Numbered from the stretch's first letter, positions 34,185 through 41,514 are shown. The stretch: DNA of 64,000 bases from SFWF01 sp045638145 (GCA_045638145.1 JAZUAU010000005.1:92880-156879); one strand, 5' to 3'. Program-made: numbers and translations. The notes: generated by a model not told the origin, from the letters alone.

Positions 34185-35465
34185 TTATTTTTTGTCTGCG
34201 ATTAGCTTTTCGAGAGAAGCGTATTTAACCGCAACCGAGAGCACGTCGGCCGCCGCCGCAATATCCGTGACAGAGGGATATGAGGGAGCAATTCGGATGT
34301 TTGAATCCTTGGGGTCTTTACCGTAAGGATAGGTAGCGCCGGGCTTCGTAATGGCGAGTCCGGCTTCTTTGCAAAGTTCGCCAACACGCTTTGCGGTACC
34401 AGGCAATACCATCATACTGATGAAGTATCCACCCAGCGGACGGGTCCATTCAGCGATTCCAAGACCCTTGAGCTCGCGATCAAAGCTCTCGAGACAGGCC
34501 TGAAATTTCGGACGAAGAACGTTAGCGTGACGCTCCATATGAGCTTGGAGTGAGTCGATGTCAGGGAACATTCTAGCGTGGCAAAGCTGATTGAGCTTGT
34601 TGGGTCCGATAGTCTGCACTGTCATTCTTGACTTTAAGATACGAAGGTTGTTATCGCTTGCCGCCTCAACTGCAATTCCGGCACCGGGGAAAGAAATTTT
34701 TGAGGTTGAGGTAAACATTATAACAAGGTCTTCATTTCCGTTTTTCTTACATTCTTCATAAATTCCGAGAAGCTGGTCGCCCTCGTCGCAAAGGTCGTGA
34801 ATAACATAGGCGTTGTCCCACATTATTCTGAAATCCTTTGCGGCAGGTTTAAGCGCTGCGATCCGCTTTACTACTTCGTCGGAATAGGTGATTCCAGTGG
34901 GGTTTGAATATTTAGGAACACACCACATACCCTTGACGCTGGGGTCTTTAACTAACTCTTCAACAGCGTCCATATCGGGGCCGTCTTCGAGGTAGTCAAC
35001 TGTGATCATTTCAATTCCGTAGTATTCGCAGATACCGAAGTGGCGGTCATAGCCGGGCGCAGGGCATATGAATTTAATCGGTCCCTGAGTCAGCCACGGT
35101 CCTTCTCCAAAGCCCGAAACCATACCTTGAGTAATGGTATCAAACATCATATTAAGCGAGGAGTTTCCTCCGCAGATAACATTTTCCCAATTAATTCCGA
35201 GCACCTTGCCGAAGAGCTCTTTTAACTCATCAAGTCCGTCAAGTCCACCGTAGTTACGGCAGTCGGTACCCTTCATTGCAATATATCCCTTATCTCCGCC
35301 AACACAGTCGAGAAGTCCTTCGGAAAGGTCAAGCTGGTCGAAGCCGGGTTTGCCGCGGGTCATATCAAGAGAAAGTCCCGAGGCTTTAATCTTTTCATAG
35401 TCTGCGCGGACTTTACTAAACTCCGCTGAAAGAGCAGCCATATTCATTGAACGATAATCAGCCAT
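34185..35465 (-). CDS. Class I/II PLP-dependent aminotransferase (aspartate aminotransferase type)
   Basis: The 426-residue enzyme has the PLP Schiff-base lysine in FTSTSKISFPGAG, the aspartate that binds the pyridine in IMWDNAYVIHDL, and the substrate-carboxylate region SNIRIAPSYPS near the C-terminus. The N-terminus (LDMTRGKPGFDQLDLS) resembles the Ic subgroup of aspartate aminotransferases common in Firmicutes. It probably transfers amino groups between aspartate or aromatic amino acids and 2-oxoglutarate. It is the last host-type gene before the prophage. Confidence 0.88.
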   Translation of the reverse strand: MADYRSMNMAALSAEFSKVRADYEKIKASGLSLDMTRGKPGFDQLDLSEGLLDCVGGDKGYIAMKGTDCRNYGGLDGLDELKELFGKVLGINWENVICGGNSSLNMMFDTITQGMVSGFGEGPWLTQGPIKFICPAPGYDRHFGICEYYGIEMITVDYLEDGPDMDAVEELVKDPSVKGMWCVPKYSNPTGITYSDEVVKRIAALKPAAKDFRIMWDNAYVIHDLCDEGDQLLGIYEECKKNGNEDLVIMFTSTSKISFPGAGIAVEAASDNNLRILKSRMTVQTIGPNKLNQLCHARMFPDIDSLQAHMERHANVLRPKFQACLESFDRELKGLGIAEWTRPLGGYFISMMVLPGTAKRVGELCKEAGLAITKPGATYPYGKDPKDSNIRIAPSYPSVTDIAAAADVLSVAVKYASLEKLIADKK

Positions 35466-35565
35466 TTACAAGCCTCCAAAATAGAACATTACACTTTATG
35501 ATAATATATTTCTTTTACTATTGCAAGTAAAATGTAACGAAAAGCTAAAAAATAAAAAGTTTTAG

Positions 35566-35609
35566 AATAAGTGCGAAAGGTTTTTAAGACCTAACGCACT
35601 TATTTTTTT
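35566..35609. terminator. Large hairpin with T-run at the host/phage border
   Basis: AATAAGTGCG and CGCACTTATT pair perfectly, with an inner AGGT/ACCT pair, followed by seven T. It lies just left of the first phage repeat and could insulate the prophage from the host or end a transcript entering from the left. Confidence 0.7.
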
Positions 35610-35611
35610 AT

Positions 35612-35687
35612 GGCTTTTGCTTATAACGAGGATAGAGCAACGCAGAGGTGCGACTCGAGCGCGTTATGAGATTTTAGCATAAGGGAA
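35612..35687 (+). ncRNA. 76-nt structured repeat, copy A (leader of accessory operon)
   Basis: This 76-base sequence recurs at 40356-40431 with two substitutions. It can fold into a 9-bp outer stem (CTTATAACG 35620-35628 with CGTTATGAG 35662-35670) enclosing an inner GAG/CTC plus CGC/GCG hairpin. Both substitutions keep pairing (C-G to U-G in the inner stem, U-G to U-A in the outer stem). Each copy lies upstream of a phage operon and is followed by a GC-rich hairpin. A cis-acting RNA such as an antiterminator leader is one reading; a Rep-binding or recombination site is another. Confidence 0.5.
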
Positions 35688-35688
35688 T

Positions 35689-35720
35689 AAGAAAGCGGAG
35701 GGCGCGCCCTCCCCTTTCTT
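35689..35720. repeat. 32-bp palindrome after structured repeat A
   Basis: The two 16-base halves, 35689-35704 and 35705-35720, are inverted copies of each other with one mismatch and no spacer. It could be an operator for a dimeric phage repressor or the stem of a terminator preceding the operon. Confidence 0.55.
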
Positions 35721-35758
35721 GCTCTCACCTACAGAGAAAAGAAAGGAGTATAGCGCGT

Positions 35759-36010
35759 ATGACTTGCCGATACCTCACCTACGAGGACAGAAAGAGCATT
35801 GAGGCTCTTTATGCAGCAGGCGTAAGCCTCGCCGACATTGCCTCCGAGCTTGGAGTACACCTTGCAACCATTTATAGAGAAATGACGCGAGGCGGAACGG
35901 GTGAGCTCGACGGTAACGGGCGTAGCGGCTATAGTGCCGAGCTTGCACAAAAGACCGTACAAGACAGTATCAAACGCCGAGGGCACCGAAAGCCCGCCAC
36001 GGCGCAGTAA
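35759..36010 (+). CDS. Small HTH protein (HTH_38, IS30-transposase-like N-domain)
   Basis: The 83-residue protein carries LTYEDRKSIEALYAAGVSLA and DIASELGVHLATIYREMTRGG, the helix-turn-helix seen at the N-terminus of IS30 transposases and in stand-alone phage regulators. No DDE catalytic domain follows, so it is taken as a phage DNA-binding regulator and not as a transposase. It is the first gene of the accessory operon, downstream of the structured repeat. Confidence 0.65.
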   Translation: MTCRYLTYEDRKSIEALYAAGVSLADIASELGVHLATIYREMTRGGTGELDGNGRSGYSAELAQKTVQDSIKRRGHRKPATAQ

Positions 36011-36043
36011 AACAAAATAAAAATAAAACGGAGTGATTTTATT

Positions 36044-36274
36044 ATGAACAAAGTACGCAGAAAAGAATTACAAGAACTTTACGACATTATCTCCGAGGCT
36101 AAAGACCGCCTCGAAATGTTGTACGACGAGGAGGAGGAATACAAGGACAATATACCCGAAAACCTCCAAAGCTCGGAACGCTACGAAAGAGCCGAGGCAG
36201 CAGTAGACGCTCTCGACTCTGCCGTTTCCTCTCTCGAGGAGGCGCTCGACTACATAGAGGAGGCGCAAGAATGA
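36044..36274 (+). CDS. Small acidic coiled-coil phage protein
   Basis: The 76-residue protein is highly charged and helical (RRKELQELYDIISEAKDRLE, then acidic DEEEEYKDN and AVDALDSAVSSLEEALDYIE). No family is recognised. Its stop overlaps the next start by four bases (ATGA), showing operon translation. It starts at ATG 36044 after GGAGTGATTTT. Confidence 0.6.
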   Translation: MNKVRRKELQELYDIISEAKDRLEMLYDEEEEYKDNIPENLQSSERYERAEAAVDALDSAVSSLEEALDYIEEAQE

Positions 36275-36507
36275 GAGAGCAATGTATTTCTATTCCTTTT
36301 GTTGAAAAAAGCGACTTTATCGAGTTTAGCTTGCAGCCGTTTATCCAACGGCTCGATAGCGGCGTAGAGTCCCTCTCCTATGAATACGACGACGGCACCG
36401 CCGAGGAGTATTGCAATATTACCTACAAAAACGGGCACAAGCGCAAAGTTTGTATTACAGCCGACAGCGAGCGGGCTATTACAAATGATGTGCTCAAGGC
36501 ACTATGA
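36271..36507 (+). CDS. Small phage protein of unknown function
   Basis: The 78-residue product has a beta-rich pattern (SLSYEYDDGTAEEYCNITYK, GHKRKVCITADSERAI). It is not recognised. It overlaps both neighbours by ATGA junctions, so it belongs to the same translation unit as the PP-loop protein. Confidence 0.55.
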   Translation: MREQCISIPFVEKSDFIEFSLQPFIQRLDSGVESLSYEYDDGTAEEYCNITYKNGHKRKVCITADSERAITNDVLKAL

Positions 36508-37301
36508 GCACCGATAGAAAGCTAAATATTATATGTTGGAGCGGAGGTAAAGACTCTACGGCAACTATAGTATTAGCTCACGAGCTCGGAATACCTATAG
36601 ACCTTATTATTATTTCCTTAATATGGTTTGACAAAAAACGGGGCATATACGCCGAATATCCCGAGGTAATAGAGTGGATATTTAATCACGCTATACCGCT
36701 TTTTGAGTCCTGGGGTTACAAAGTTAAAGTAGTCGAGGGCGAAAGAGATTATGTTTATAATTTCTACCGCCCAATTAAAAATCCCCGCAAAGAGGAAAAC
36801 AAGGGGAAACTTGCAGCTTGGCTCCTCGGCGGTATGTGTGTTTTGAACAGAGAAAAAGTAAACCCAATGAAACGGTACATTAAATCGTTAGGCAGAGAAT
36901 ACCAGGAATATATCGGCATAGCCGCCGACGAGCCCGAAAGACTCGAGCGCGTCCACAAGAAAGGGCAAATTTCCCTACTTGAGCAACAAGGAATTATAGA
37001 GGAGCAGACATACGACATATTAAGACCTTACAACCTTATCTCTCCTACATACAAATTTGCAAAGCGTGGCGGCTGTTGGTTTTGCCCTAATCAAACTATA
37101 AAAGAGTTTGCGTATCTTAAAACCCACCACCCCGAATTATGGGCGGAGCTCGTAACCTTTGACAGCGTACCCAACAAGGTATCGGAGGGCTTTAAGTACG
37201 GACAAACATTTAAGGAAATATCCGACAAGGTGGACGCTTATATAGCTAACCCGCCACCCGTACAGCTTTCATTATTTGATTATATATACGAGGAGGTGTA
37301 G
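36504..37301 (+). CDS. Phage PAPS-reductase-like PP-loop protein
   Basis: The 265-residue protein belongs to the phosphoadenosine-phosphosulfate reductase family. It has the PP-loop ICWSGGKDSTATI (residues 10-22) for ATP or adenylyl binding and a C-terminal GGCWFCPNQTIKEF cysteine pair. Similar genes are common in phages and in DNA phosphorothioation (DndC) systems, but no dnd partners occur here. It may modify nucleic acid or a nucleotide with sulfur; the reaction is not known. Confidence 0.75.
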   Translation: MSTDRKLNIICWSGGKDSTATIVLAHELGIPIDLIIISLIWFDKKRGIYAEYPEVIEWIFNHAIPLFESWGYKVKVVEGERDYVYNFYRPIKNPRKEENKGKLAAWLLGGMCVLNREKVNPMKRYIKSLGREYQEYIGIAADEPERLERVHKKGQISLLEQQGIIEEQTYDILRPYNLISPTYKFAKRGGCWFCPNQTIKEFAYLKTHHPELWAELVTFDSVPNKVSEGFKYGQTFKEISDKVDAYIANPPPVQLSLFDYIYEEV

Positions 37302-37304
37302 CAG

Positions 37305-37757
37305 ATGTGCAAGGCTGTTAAGTGCCCGCAATGCGGACACGAATTTACACCCGAGCGGGCAGCAGTTAAGACGGGAGCCTGGACTACCGAGGAGGACGAG
37401 CTGCTGTTACACGGGTACCAAAAGGAGCGTAAGACTATCGCGCAGCTTTCCGAGGAGCTTAACCGCACCCAGGACGCGACGCGCAACCGTCTATATTTGC
37501 TCCGTGGCGGAGGTAAGCCTAAAGGCGTAACCGCAAGCGTGCAGCTCTCGGCAAAGGAATTTGACGAAATGAGAGCGGCTCGCACCGAGGTTAAGAACGC
37601 CCGAAAGGTTGTAGAGCAGGCGAAAGCCACCGAGCGCGAGCTCTCCGCCTTTTACGCCTTGGGTAAACAGTTACTCAACGCAAGGCAAAACAAGCGCGCT
37701 ATAGCCCCGCTCTTTGCGGAGCTGCAAAAGTTAGTAGATACATACGAAAATTTTTAG
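37305..37757 (+). CDS. Zinc-ribbon and SANT/Myb-like DNA-binding protein
   Basis: The 150-residue protein begins with a CPQCGHEF half-ribbon, then a SANT/Myb-like helix-turn-helix (WTTEEDELLLHGYQKERKTI, QLSEELNRTQDATRNRLYLL), then a long charged helix. The combination suggests DNA binding in phage gene control. It follows the PP-loop gene by three bases and precedes the diversified gene. Confidence 0.6.
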   Translation: MCKAVKCPQCGHEFTPERAAVKTGAWTTEEDELLLHGYQKERKTIAQLSEELNRTQDATRNRLYLLRGGGKPKGVTASVQLSAKEFDEMRAARTEVKNARKVVEQAKATERELSAFYALGKQLLNARQNKRAIAPLFAELQKLVDTYENF

Positions 37758-37770
37758 GAGGTAAAACCTT

Positions 37771-38460
37771 ATGAACAGCAGCATTTTAACCGCTATCGAG
37801 TCGCTTTGCGACGATATAGCAACCAACACCAACCCCGAGGACAACAAGAAAAGAGCCGAGGCGGTTGTTTCCCTTGCCTTTGCGGGCATTTTTACACCCG
37901 CAGAATACGACGACGAATACGAGGACGAAAGCTCCGAGGGTGAAGCGGCACCCGTTGCAGATGTAAGCAAGGTACCGCAGGCGGGCGAGCATTTTACCCG
38001 TGGCGGTATTGAGTTTGTCGCTCTCGGTATGGAGCAGGGCGGCGTACTCGCCGTAGCTGCAAAACGCCTCGAGGACGAAATGGCATACGACGAGGACGGC
38101 TCCAACGATTGGCGCAAATCCTCTCTCCGTAAATACCTCAACGAGGAGTTTGTAAAGAATTTCGATAAAGGCGACCTCCTCCCGTTTGTTTCCGACCTCA
38201 CCTCCGACGACGGTATGACCGATTACGGCACCTCCGAGGATTTTGTGGCGTTGCTTTCGGACAACCTTTACCGCAAGTACCGTAAGTTTATGCCGCAGTA
38301 TGATACCTGGGTATGGACTATTACTCCCTGGAGCTGCCACCCTGGGACCGCGAACGGCGTGCGCGGTGTGTACACGAGTGGAGCGTTGGACGTCAGCTAC
38401 GCGCTTTACGGTTACGGAGTCGCCCCCGCTTGTATTTTCAATCCCGAAATCTTTAAGTAA
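37771..38460 (+). CDS. DUF6273/C-type-lectin-like protein, second DGR target
   Basis: The 229-residue protein has an N-terminal helical part with an acidic linker (residues about 45-60), then a DUF6273-like domain from about 75 (GIEFVALGMEQGGVLAVAAK, DWRKSSLRKYLNEEF) ending in the ligand-binding region WTITPWSCHPGTANGVRGVY and GYGVAPACIF. The last part, 38338-38433, is the variable repeat VR2 of the DGR 21 kb downstream. It has no signal peptide, membrane segment or known tail-fibre domain and lies in an accessory operon, so its site of action is unclear. ATG 37771 follows AGGAGGTAAAACCTT. Confidence 0.85.
   Translation: MNSSILTAIESLCDDIATNTNPEDNKKRAEAVVSLAFAGIFTPAEYDDEYEDESSEGEAAPVADVSKVPQAGEHFTRGGIEFVALGMEQGGVLAVAAKRLEDEMAYDEDGSNDWRKSSLRKYLNEEFVKNFDKGDLLPFVSDLTSDDGMTDYGTSEDFVALLSDNLYRKYRKFMPQYDTWVWTITPWSCHPGTANGVRGVYTSGALDVSYALYGYGVAPACIFNPEIFK
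38338..38433 (+). repeat. DGR variable repeat VR2
   Basis: The 96 bases align without gaps to template positions 60197-60292. There are 17 differences and all 17 are at template adenines (31 adenines in this stretch); the other 65 positions are identical. Upstream of 38338 the match to the template stops abruptly. The 3' end shares GGAGTCGCCCCCG, a GC-rich tract expected for the initiation-of-mutagenic-homing site. Confidence 0.93.
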
Positions 38461-38463
38461 TCT

Positions 38464-38477
38464 GCGCCGATAGGCGC
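38464..38477 (+). other. Hairpin downstream of VR2
   Basis: GCGCC GATA GGCGC forms a 5-bp stem with a four-base loop 30 bases after VR2. A comparable hairpin follows VR1. In the BPP-1 DGR a short hairpin or cruciform after VR is needed for efficient retrohoming. Confidence 0.6.
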
Positions 38478-38493
38478 GAGAGGAGGCGACATT

Positions 38494-39171
38494 ATGAAAG
38501 CGGGCGAAAAGCGAAAAAAGCTAATTGAAACGCTTAATAAAATAATTGCCGACATAGAAAACGGCTACGACGGTTTTTTATATCTATATGACACCCTATG
38601 CGGTTACGATAACGAAAAAATGACACCCGAGGAAATAATCGCAACGCTCGACAAGGTGCAAAAGCTCTACGAGTTTTACAAAAGTAATAAAAGAGTTTTC
38701 TTTGCTATGGGACGAAAAAACGGAAAAAGCCTGCTCGCGTATAAGTTCACACGAGAGTATGCAGCGGTTTTAACGGCATACGAAAAAGCGGAGAAAAAAG
38801 TAAAAAGAAAATACGGTTACTTACCACAAACGGCAATAAAGCAAGTCTATTACATTATTAAATATAAGGCAGCGGAGGCAACAGCAAGCCTCCGCCTCCG
38901 CCTCAAATTATGGTTTACAAAGAAACCCGATTGTAAACGCTGCTGCCTGCGGTGTGAGTATTACGAAATGTGCGCTTGCGACTACCTCTCTACCGAGGTT
39001 GAGTACAAAGGCTATACCGTAGTACAAAGCGGGCTCAATAATCATATTACCATATACGACGCAGAGGGACGCGCCGTATATCACGCGCAGCAATCAAGGC
39101 GGCAGAGCGAGCAAGCCCTCCGCGAAACAGTAGACTTTTACTTATATATGAGAGAGGAGGCGGGCAAATGA
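38494..39171 (+). CDS. Uncharacterised phage protein with P-loop-like motif and cysteine cluster
   Basis: The 225-residue protein is mostly helical and basic. Residues about 72-79 read GRKNGKSL, identical in GRKNGKS to the Walker A motif of this phage's large terminase, although no Walker B or nuclease motif follows. A cysteine cluster CKRCCLRCEYYEMCACDY lies at about 149-166, which could bind zinc or an iron-sulfur cluster. No family is recognised. Its stop overlaps the next small gene by four bases. Confidence 0.5.
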   Translation: MKAGEKRKKLIETLNKIIADIENGYDGFLYLYDTLCGYDNEKMTPEEIIATLDKVQKLYEFYKSNKRVFFAMGRKNGKSLLAYKFTREYAAVLTAYEKAEKKVKRKYGYLPQTAIKQVYYIIKYKAAEATASLRLRLKLWFTKKPDCKRCCLRCEYYEMCACDYLSTEVEYKGYTVVQSGLNNHITIYDAEGRAVYHAQQSRRQSEQALRETVDFYLYMREEAGK

Positions 39172-39248
39172 GCGACGGCGTTATTATTACGATTATTATT
39201 TGCGTTACCCTGGCTGTTATTAGTATTTTTGGCAACAAAAAGAAATAA
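39168..39248 (+). CDS. 26-residue membrane peptide
   Basis: An ATG at 39168 overlaps the previous stop codon (ATGA), is preceded by GAGGAGGCGGGCAA, and opens a frame for a peptide that is almost entirely one hydrophobic helix (VIITIIICVTLAVISIF) ending in lysines. It is too short for most gene callers, but the position and ribosome binding site support it. It could be a small membrane partner of the transglycosylase nearby. Confidence 0.5.
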   Translation: MSDGVIITIIICVTLAVISIFGNKKK

Positions 39249-39260
39249 GGAGCGGGCTAT

Positions 39261-39458
39261 ATGGATTTTCAGCAGCTTAACAATGCTTTGTTTAGCGGGT
39301 GCCCCGTAGAGCATAACGGTATCGTTTATAAATGCGTATCGGCTATTATCAAGCGAAACAAAGACGGAAAGCCCGTTTATACAGCGGAGCTCACAGACAA
39401 GAATAACAACAGCGTTTCTATTGTGGAGCCCGCAAAAATTAAGGAGGTTGTTTTATGA
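39261..39458 (+). CDS. Small phage protein of unknown function
   Basis: The 65-residue product looks like a small beta-barrel (NGIVYKCVSAIIKRNKDGK, YTAELTDKNNNSVSIVEPAK). It is not recognised. It starts after AAGGAGCGGGCTAT and overlaps the next start by ATGA. Confidence 0.5.
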   Translation: MDFQQLNNALFSGCPVEHNGIVYKCVSAIIKRNKDGKPVYTAELTDKNNNSVSIVEPAKIKEVVL

Positions 39459-40114
39459 CTCATAAAAAAAGCCGCCGCACCGTGAGCAAAGCGGAGCGAC
39501 GAGTTATTACCTTTATTATATGTATATTTCTTATCGGCGCAATTATAGGCGGCGTAACCGTGGCGGCTATATCAGCTTTCGGCGGCTCCGAGCCTGCGCC
39601 TAAACTCTCGGACGAGCTGTACGGCACCCGCGACGGCAGATACATAACCGAAAACGGCGGGCTTACCTTTAATTACGAGCTCGGCTCCGAGTTTGAGCCG
39701 CTCGAGTGTGCGCTGCCCGTCGAGCTGCAAGAGTTTACCTATTATTTATGCGAGGCTTACTATATCGACTTTGAGTTTGCTATGGCTCTTATGTATACGG
39801 AGTCCTCTTTTAGAGCTGATGTAGTGAGCGGGACTAACGACTACGGCTTAATGCAGATTAACAAATGCAATCACGCGGAGCTCTCCTCCGCCCTGGGTAT
39901 TACCGATTTTAACGAGCCATACCAAAACATACGCGCGGGGCTATATATCCTCCGCCGCTTATTTGAAAAGTACGACGAGCCCGCCCTGGTATGTATGGCT
40001 TACAATATGGGCGAGTATGGAGCCTCTACCCTTTGGGATAAAGGCGTATACGAAACAAGCTACTCTATTAAGGTACTCACCAAAGCGGACGAGTACGAGG
40101 CACAACGAAAGTAA
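39455..40114 (+). CDS. Membrane-anchored SLT-type lytic transglycosylase
   Basis: The 219-residue protein has a basic N-terminus, one membrane helix (about residues 20-45) and an extracellular SLT domain. The catalytic glutamate is in ALMYTESSFRADVVS, followed by GLMQINKCNH and CMAYNMGEYGA, all family motifs. It cleaves the glycan strand of peptidoglycan. Its place in the accessory operon, not in the lysis block, is unusual and suggests a role in DNA entry, secretion or envelope remodelling by the prophage. It closes the operon. Confidence 0.85.
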   Translation: MTHKKSRRTVSKAERRVITFIICIFLIGAIIGGVTVAAISAFGGSEPAPKLSDELYGTRDGRYITENGGLTFNYELGSEFEPLECALPVELQEFTYYLCEAYYIDFEFAMALMYTESSFRADVVSGTNDYGLMQINKCNHAELSSALGITDFNEPYQNIRAGLYILRRLFEKYDEPALVCMAYNMGEYGASTLWDKGVYETSYSIKVLTKADEYEAQRK

Positions 40115-40121
40115 TAAAAAA

Positions 40122-40152
40122 GCGGCTACCACTCCGCCCGAGTGATAGCCGC
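40122..40152 (+). terminator. Hairpin after the accessory operon
   Basis: GCGGCTACCACTC pairs with GAGTGATAGCCGC over 13 bases with one mismatch, directly after the transglycosylase gene. A T-tract is weak. The rest of 40153-40355 shows no gene. Confidence 0.5.
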
Positions 40153-40355
40153 CGTAGCCGCCTTTGTGCTACTCAATTACCTATATATATTATAGCACAG
40201 AGGCAACGGAAAGTCAATAGAAACAAGAGCAGAAAGCGGCTCTATTTCGGGCTCGTAATGGATAATAACTTAACGACCAAATAGAGCACAGTACCCGAGC
40301 GGGTTATATATACCCTCTCTCTGTTGGCTTTCATTGATAACCCGAGTATAAATAA

Positions 40356-40431
40356 GGCTTTTGCTTATAACGAGGATAGAGCAATGCAGAGGTGCGACTC
40401 GAGCGCGTTATAAGATTTTAGCATAAGGGAA
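40356..40431 (+). ncRNA. 76-nt structured repeat, copy B (leader of replication operon)
   Basis: It is identical to 35612-35687 except for C to T at 40385 and G to A at 40412, both compatible with the shared fold. The outer stem CTTATAACG (40364-40372) / CGTTATAAG (40406-40414) is fully Watson-Crick here. A GC-rich imperfect hairpin (GGCGGAG/CTCCGC) follows, then about 90 bases to the HUH Rep gene. Confidence 0.5.
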
Positions 40432-40554
40432 CGAGGGCGGAGTGCGTGTATGTGCTGCCCGCTCCGCTCTTTTCTCAATTCCCTTATGGAAAACTAAAGC
40501 GTTAAACCTCGGGGTTTGGGGCAGAGCCCCAAGAGTAAACACGGAGGTTAAAAT

Positions 40555-41334
40555 ATGCGTTGCCTATACAGAGAAAAGAAACACTATTGCGGCGAATATT
40601 TGGAGGTTGACATATTCCCCGTATTTGAGTATCAGCGAGGACGGAGCAAAAAGCGTAAGCCGACCTCGGAAACTCAAAAGAAACTCAACCAACGAAACGC
40701 AGAGCGAAAGTTAATACGCCTGCTTAATACGAATTTTACCAAAAAGGACATAAGGTTTGACCTTACATACAACGACGAGAACTACCCCGACTCTCCCGAG
40801 GACGCACAAAGAGAAATGCAAAATTTTCTCCGCAGGGTTAAGCGGTACCGCAAAAAGAACGGTTTACCCGAGCTCAAGTATGTAGCAGTTACCGAAATCG
40901 GAAAGAAAACAGCCCGCTTACATCATCATATCGTTATGAGCGGCGGTATTGACATTACCGAGCTTGCCGATATTTGGGGCAGAGGCTACACAACAGCAAA
41001 GCCGCTACAGTTTGACGAGTACGGTATCGTCGGTATCGCAAAATATCTCGTTAAAGAGCCTATCCTCGGCAAGCGTTGGTGCGCGTCCCGCAACCTCGAG
41101 CAGCCGAAAACCTCGGAGAGGGACGGCAGGCTACCGCAATACAAGGTTAAACAATTTCACGACAGCGGCTACGACAACCGCGAGGAGCTCGAAAAGCTCT
41201 ACGAGGGTTACGCCCTGGCAGATGTAAAGCCGTATTTCAACGAAATTAACGGCGGCTATTATTTAACCGTCCAAATGTACAAGAAACCCGCTCCGAAACG
41301 GAGCCGAAAGCGAGGGCATTATGAACGACAATAA
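40555..41334 (+). CDS. HUH-type replication initiator (Rep) protein
   Basis: The 259-residue protein resembles rolling-circle replication initiators of the group found in microviruses and some Firmicute phages. The HUH metal motif appears as ARLHHHIVMSGG and the candidate nicking tyrosine is in GIAKYLVKEP; an upstream motif is RFDLTYNDENYP. Such proteins nick one strand at an origin and stay covalently attached. It starts at ATG 40555 after ACGGAGG. In a tailed phage it may start replication or nick the phage genome; the site is unknown. Confidence 0.75.
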   Translation: MRCLYREKKHYCGEYLEVDIFPVFEYQRGRSKKRKPTSETQKKLNQRNAERKLIRLLNTNFTKKDIRFDLTYNDENYPDSPEDAQREMQNFLRRVKRYRKKNGLPELKYVAVTEIGKKTARLHHHIVMSGGIDITELADIWGRGYTTAKPLQFDEYGIVGIAKYLVKEPILGKRWCASRNLEQPKTSERDGRLPQYKVKQFHDSGYDNREELEKLYEGYALADVKPYFNEINGGYYLTVQMYKKPAPKRSRKRGHYERQ

Positions 41335-41365
41335 GACCTACTCCCAGGGAAAGGAGAAAAAGAAA

Positions 41366-41503
41366 ATGTCTATGTATATTTTTCCCGTTGCGCTTATTTT
41401 GCTTGATGTGGGCGCGGCGATTATGTGCATTATCGGCAAGGACTATAAACGCGCTGTATATTGGCTCGCCGCTGCGGTGCTCAATGTAACAGTAACATTT
41501 TAG
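41366..41503 (+). CDS. Small membrane protein
   Basis: The 45-residue product is a two-helix membrane peptide (FPVALILLDVGAAIMCII, then YWLAAAVLNVTVTF). ATG 41366 lies nine bases after AAAGGAG, better than ATG 41321 inside the rep gene. Not recognised. Confidence 0.5.
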   Translation: MSMYIFPVALILLDVGAAIMCIIGKDYKRAVYWLAAAVLNVTVTF

Positions 41504-41514
41504 GAGGTTTGAAA

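Noticed and set aside
35759..36010. IS30 transposase
   Set aside because: Only the N-terminal HTH is present; there is no DDE domain and no terminal inverted repeats.
36504..37301. DNA phosphorothioation (Dnd) system
   Set aside because: The PP-loop protein is DndC-like only in family. No DndA, B, D or E or restriction partner is near.
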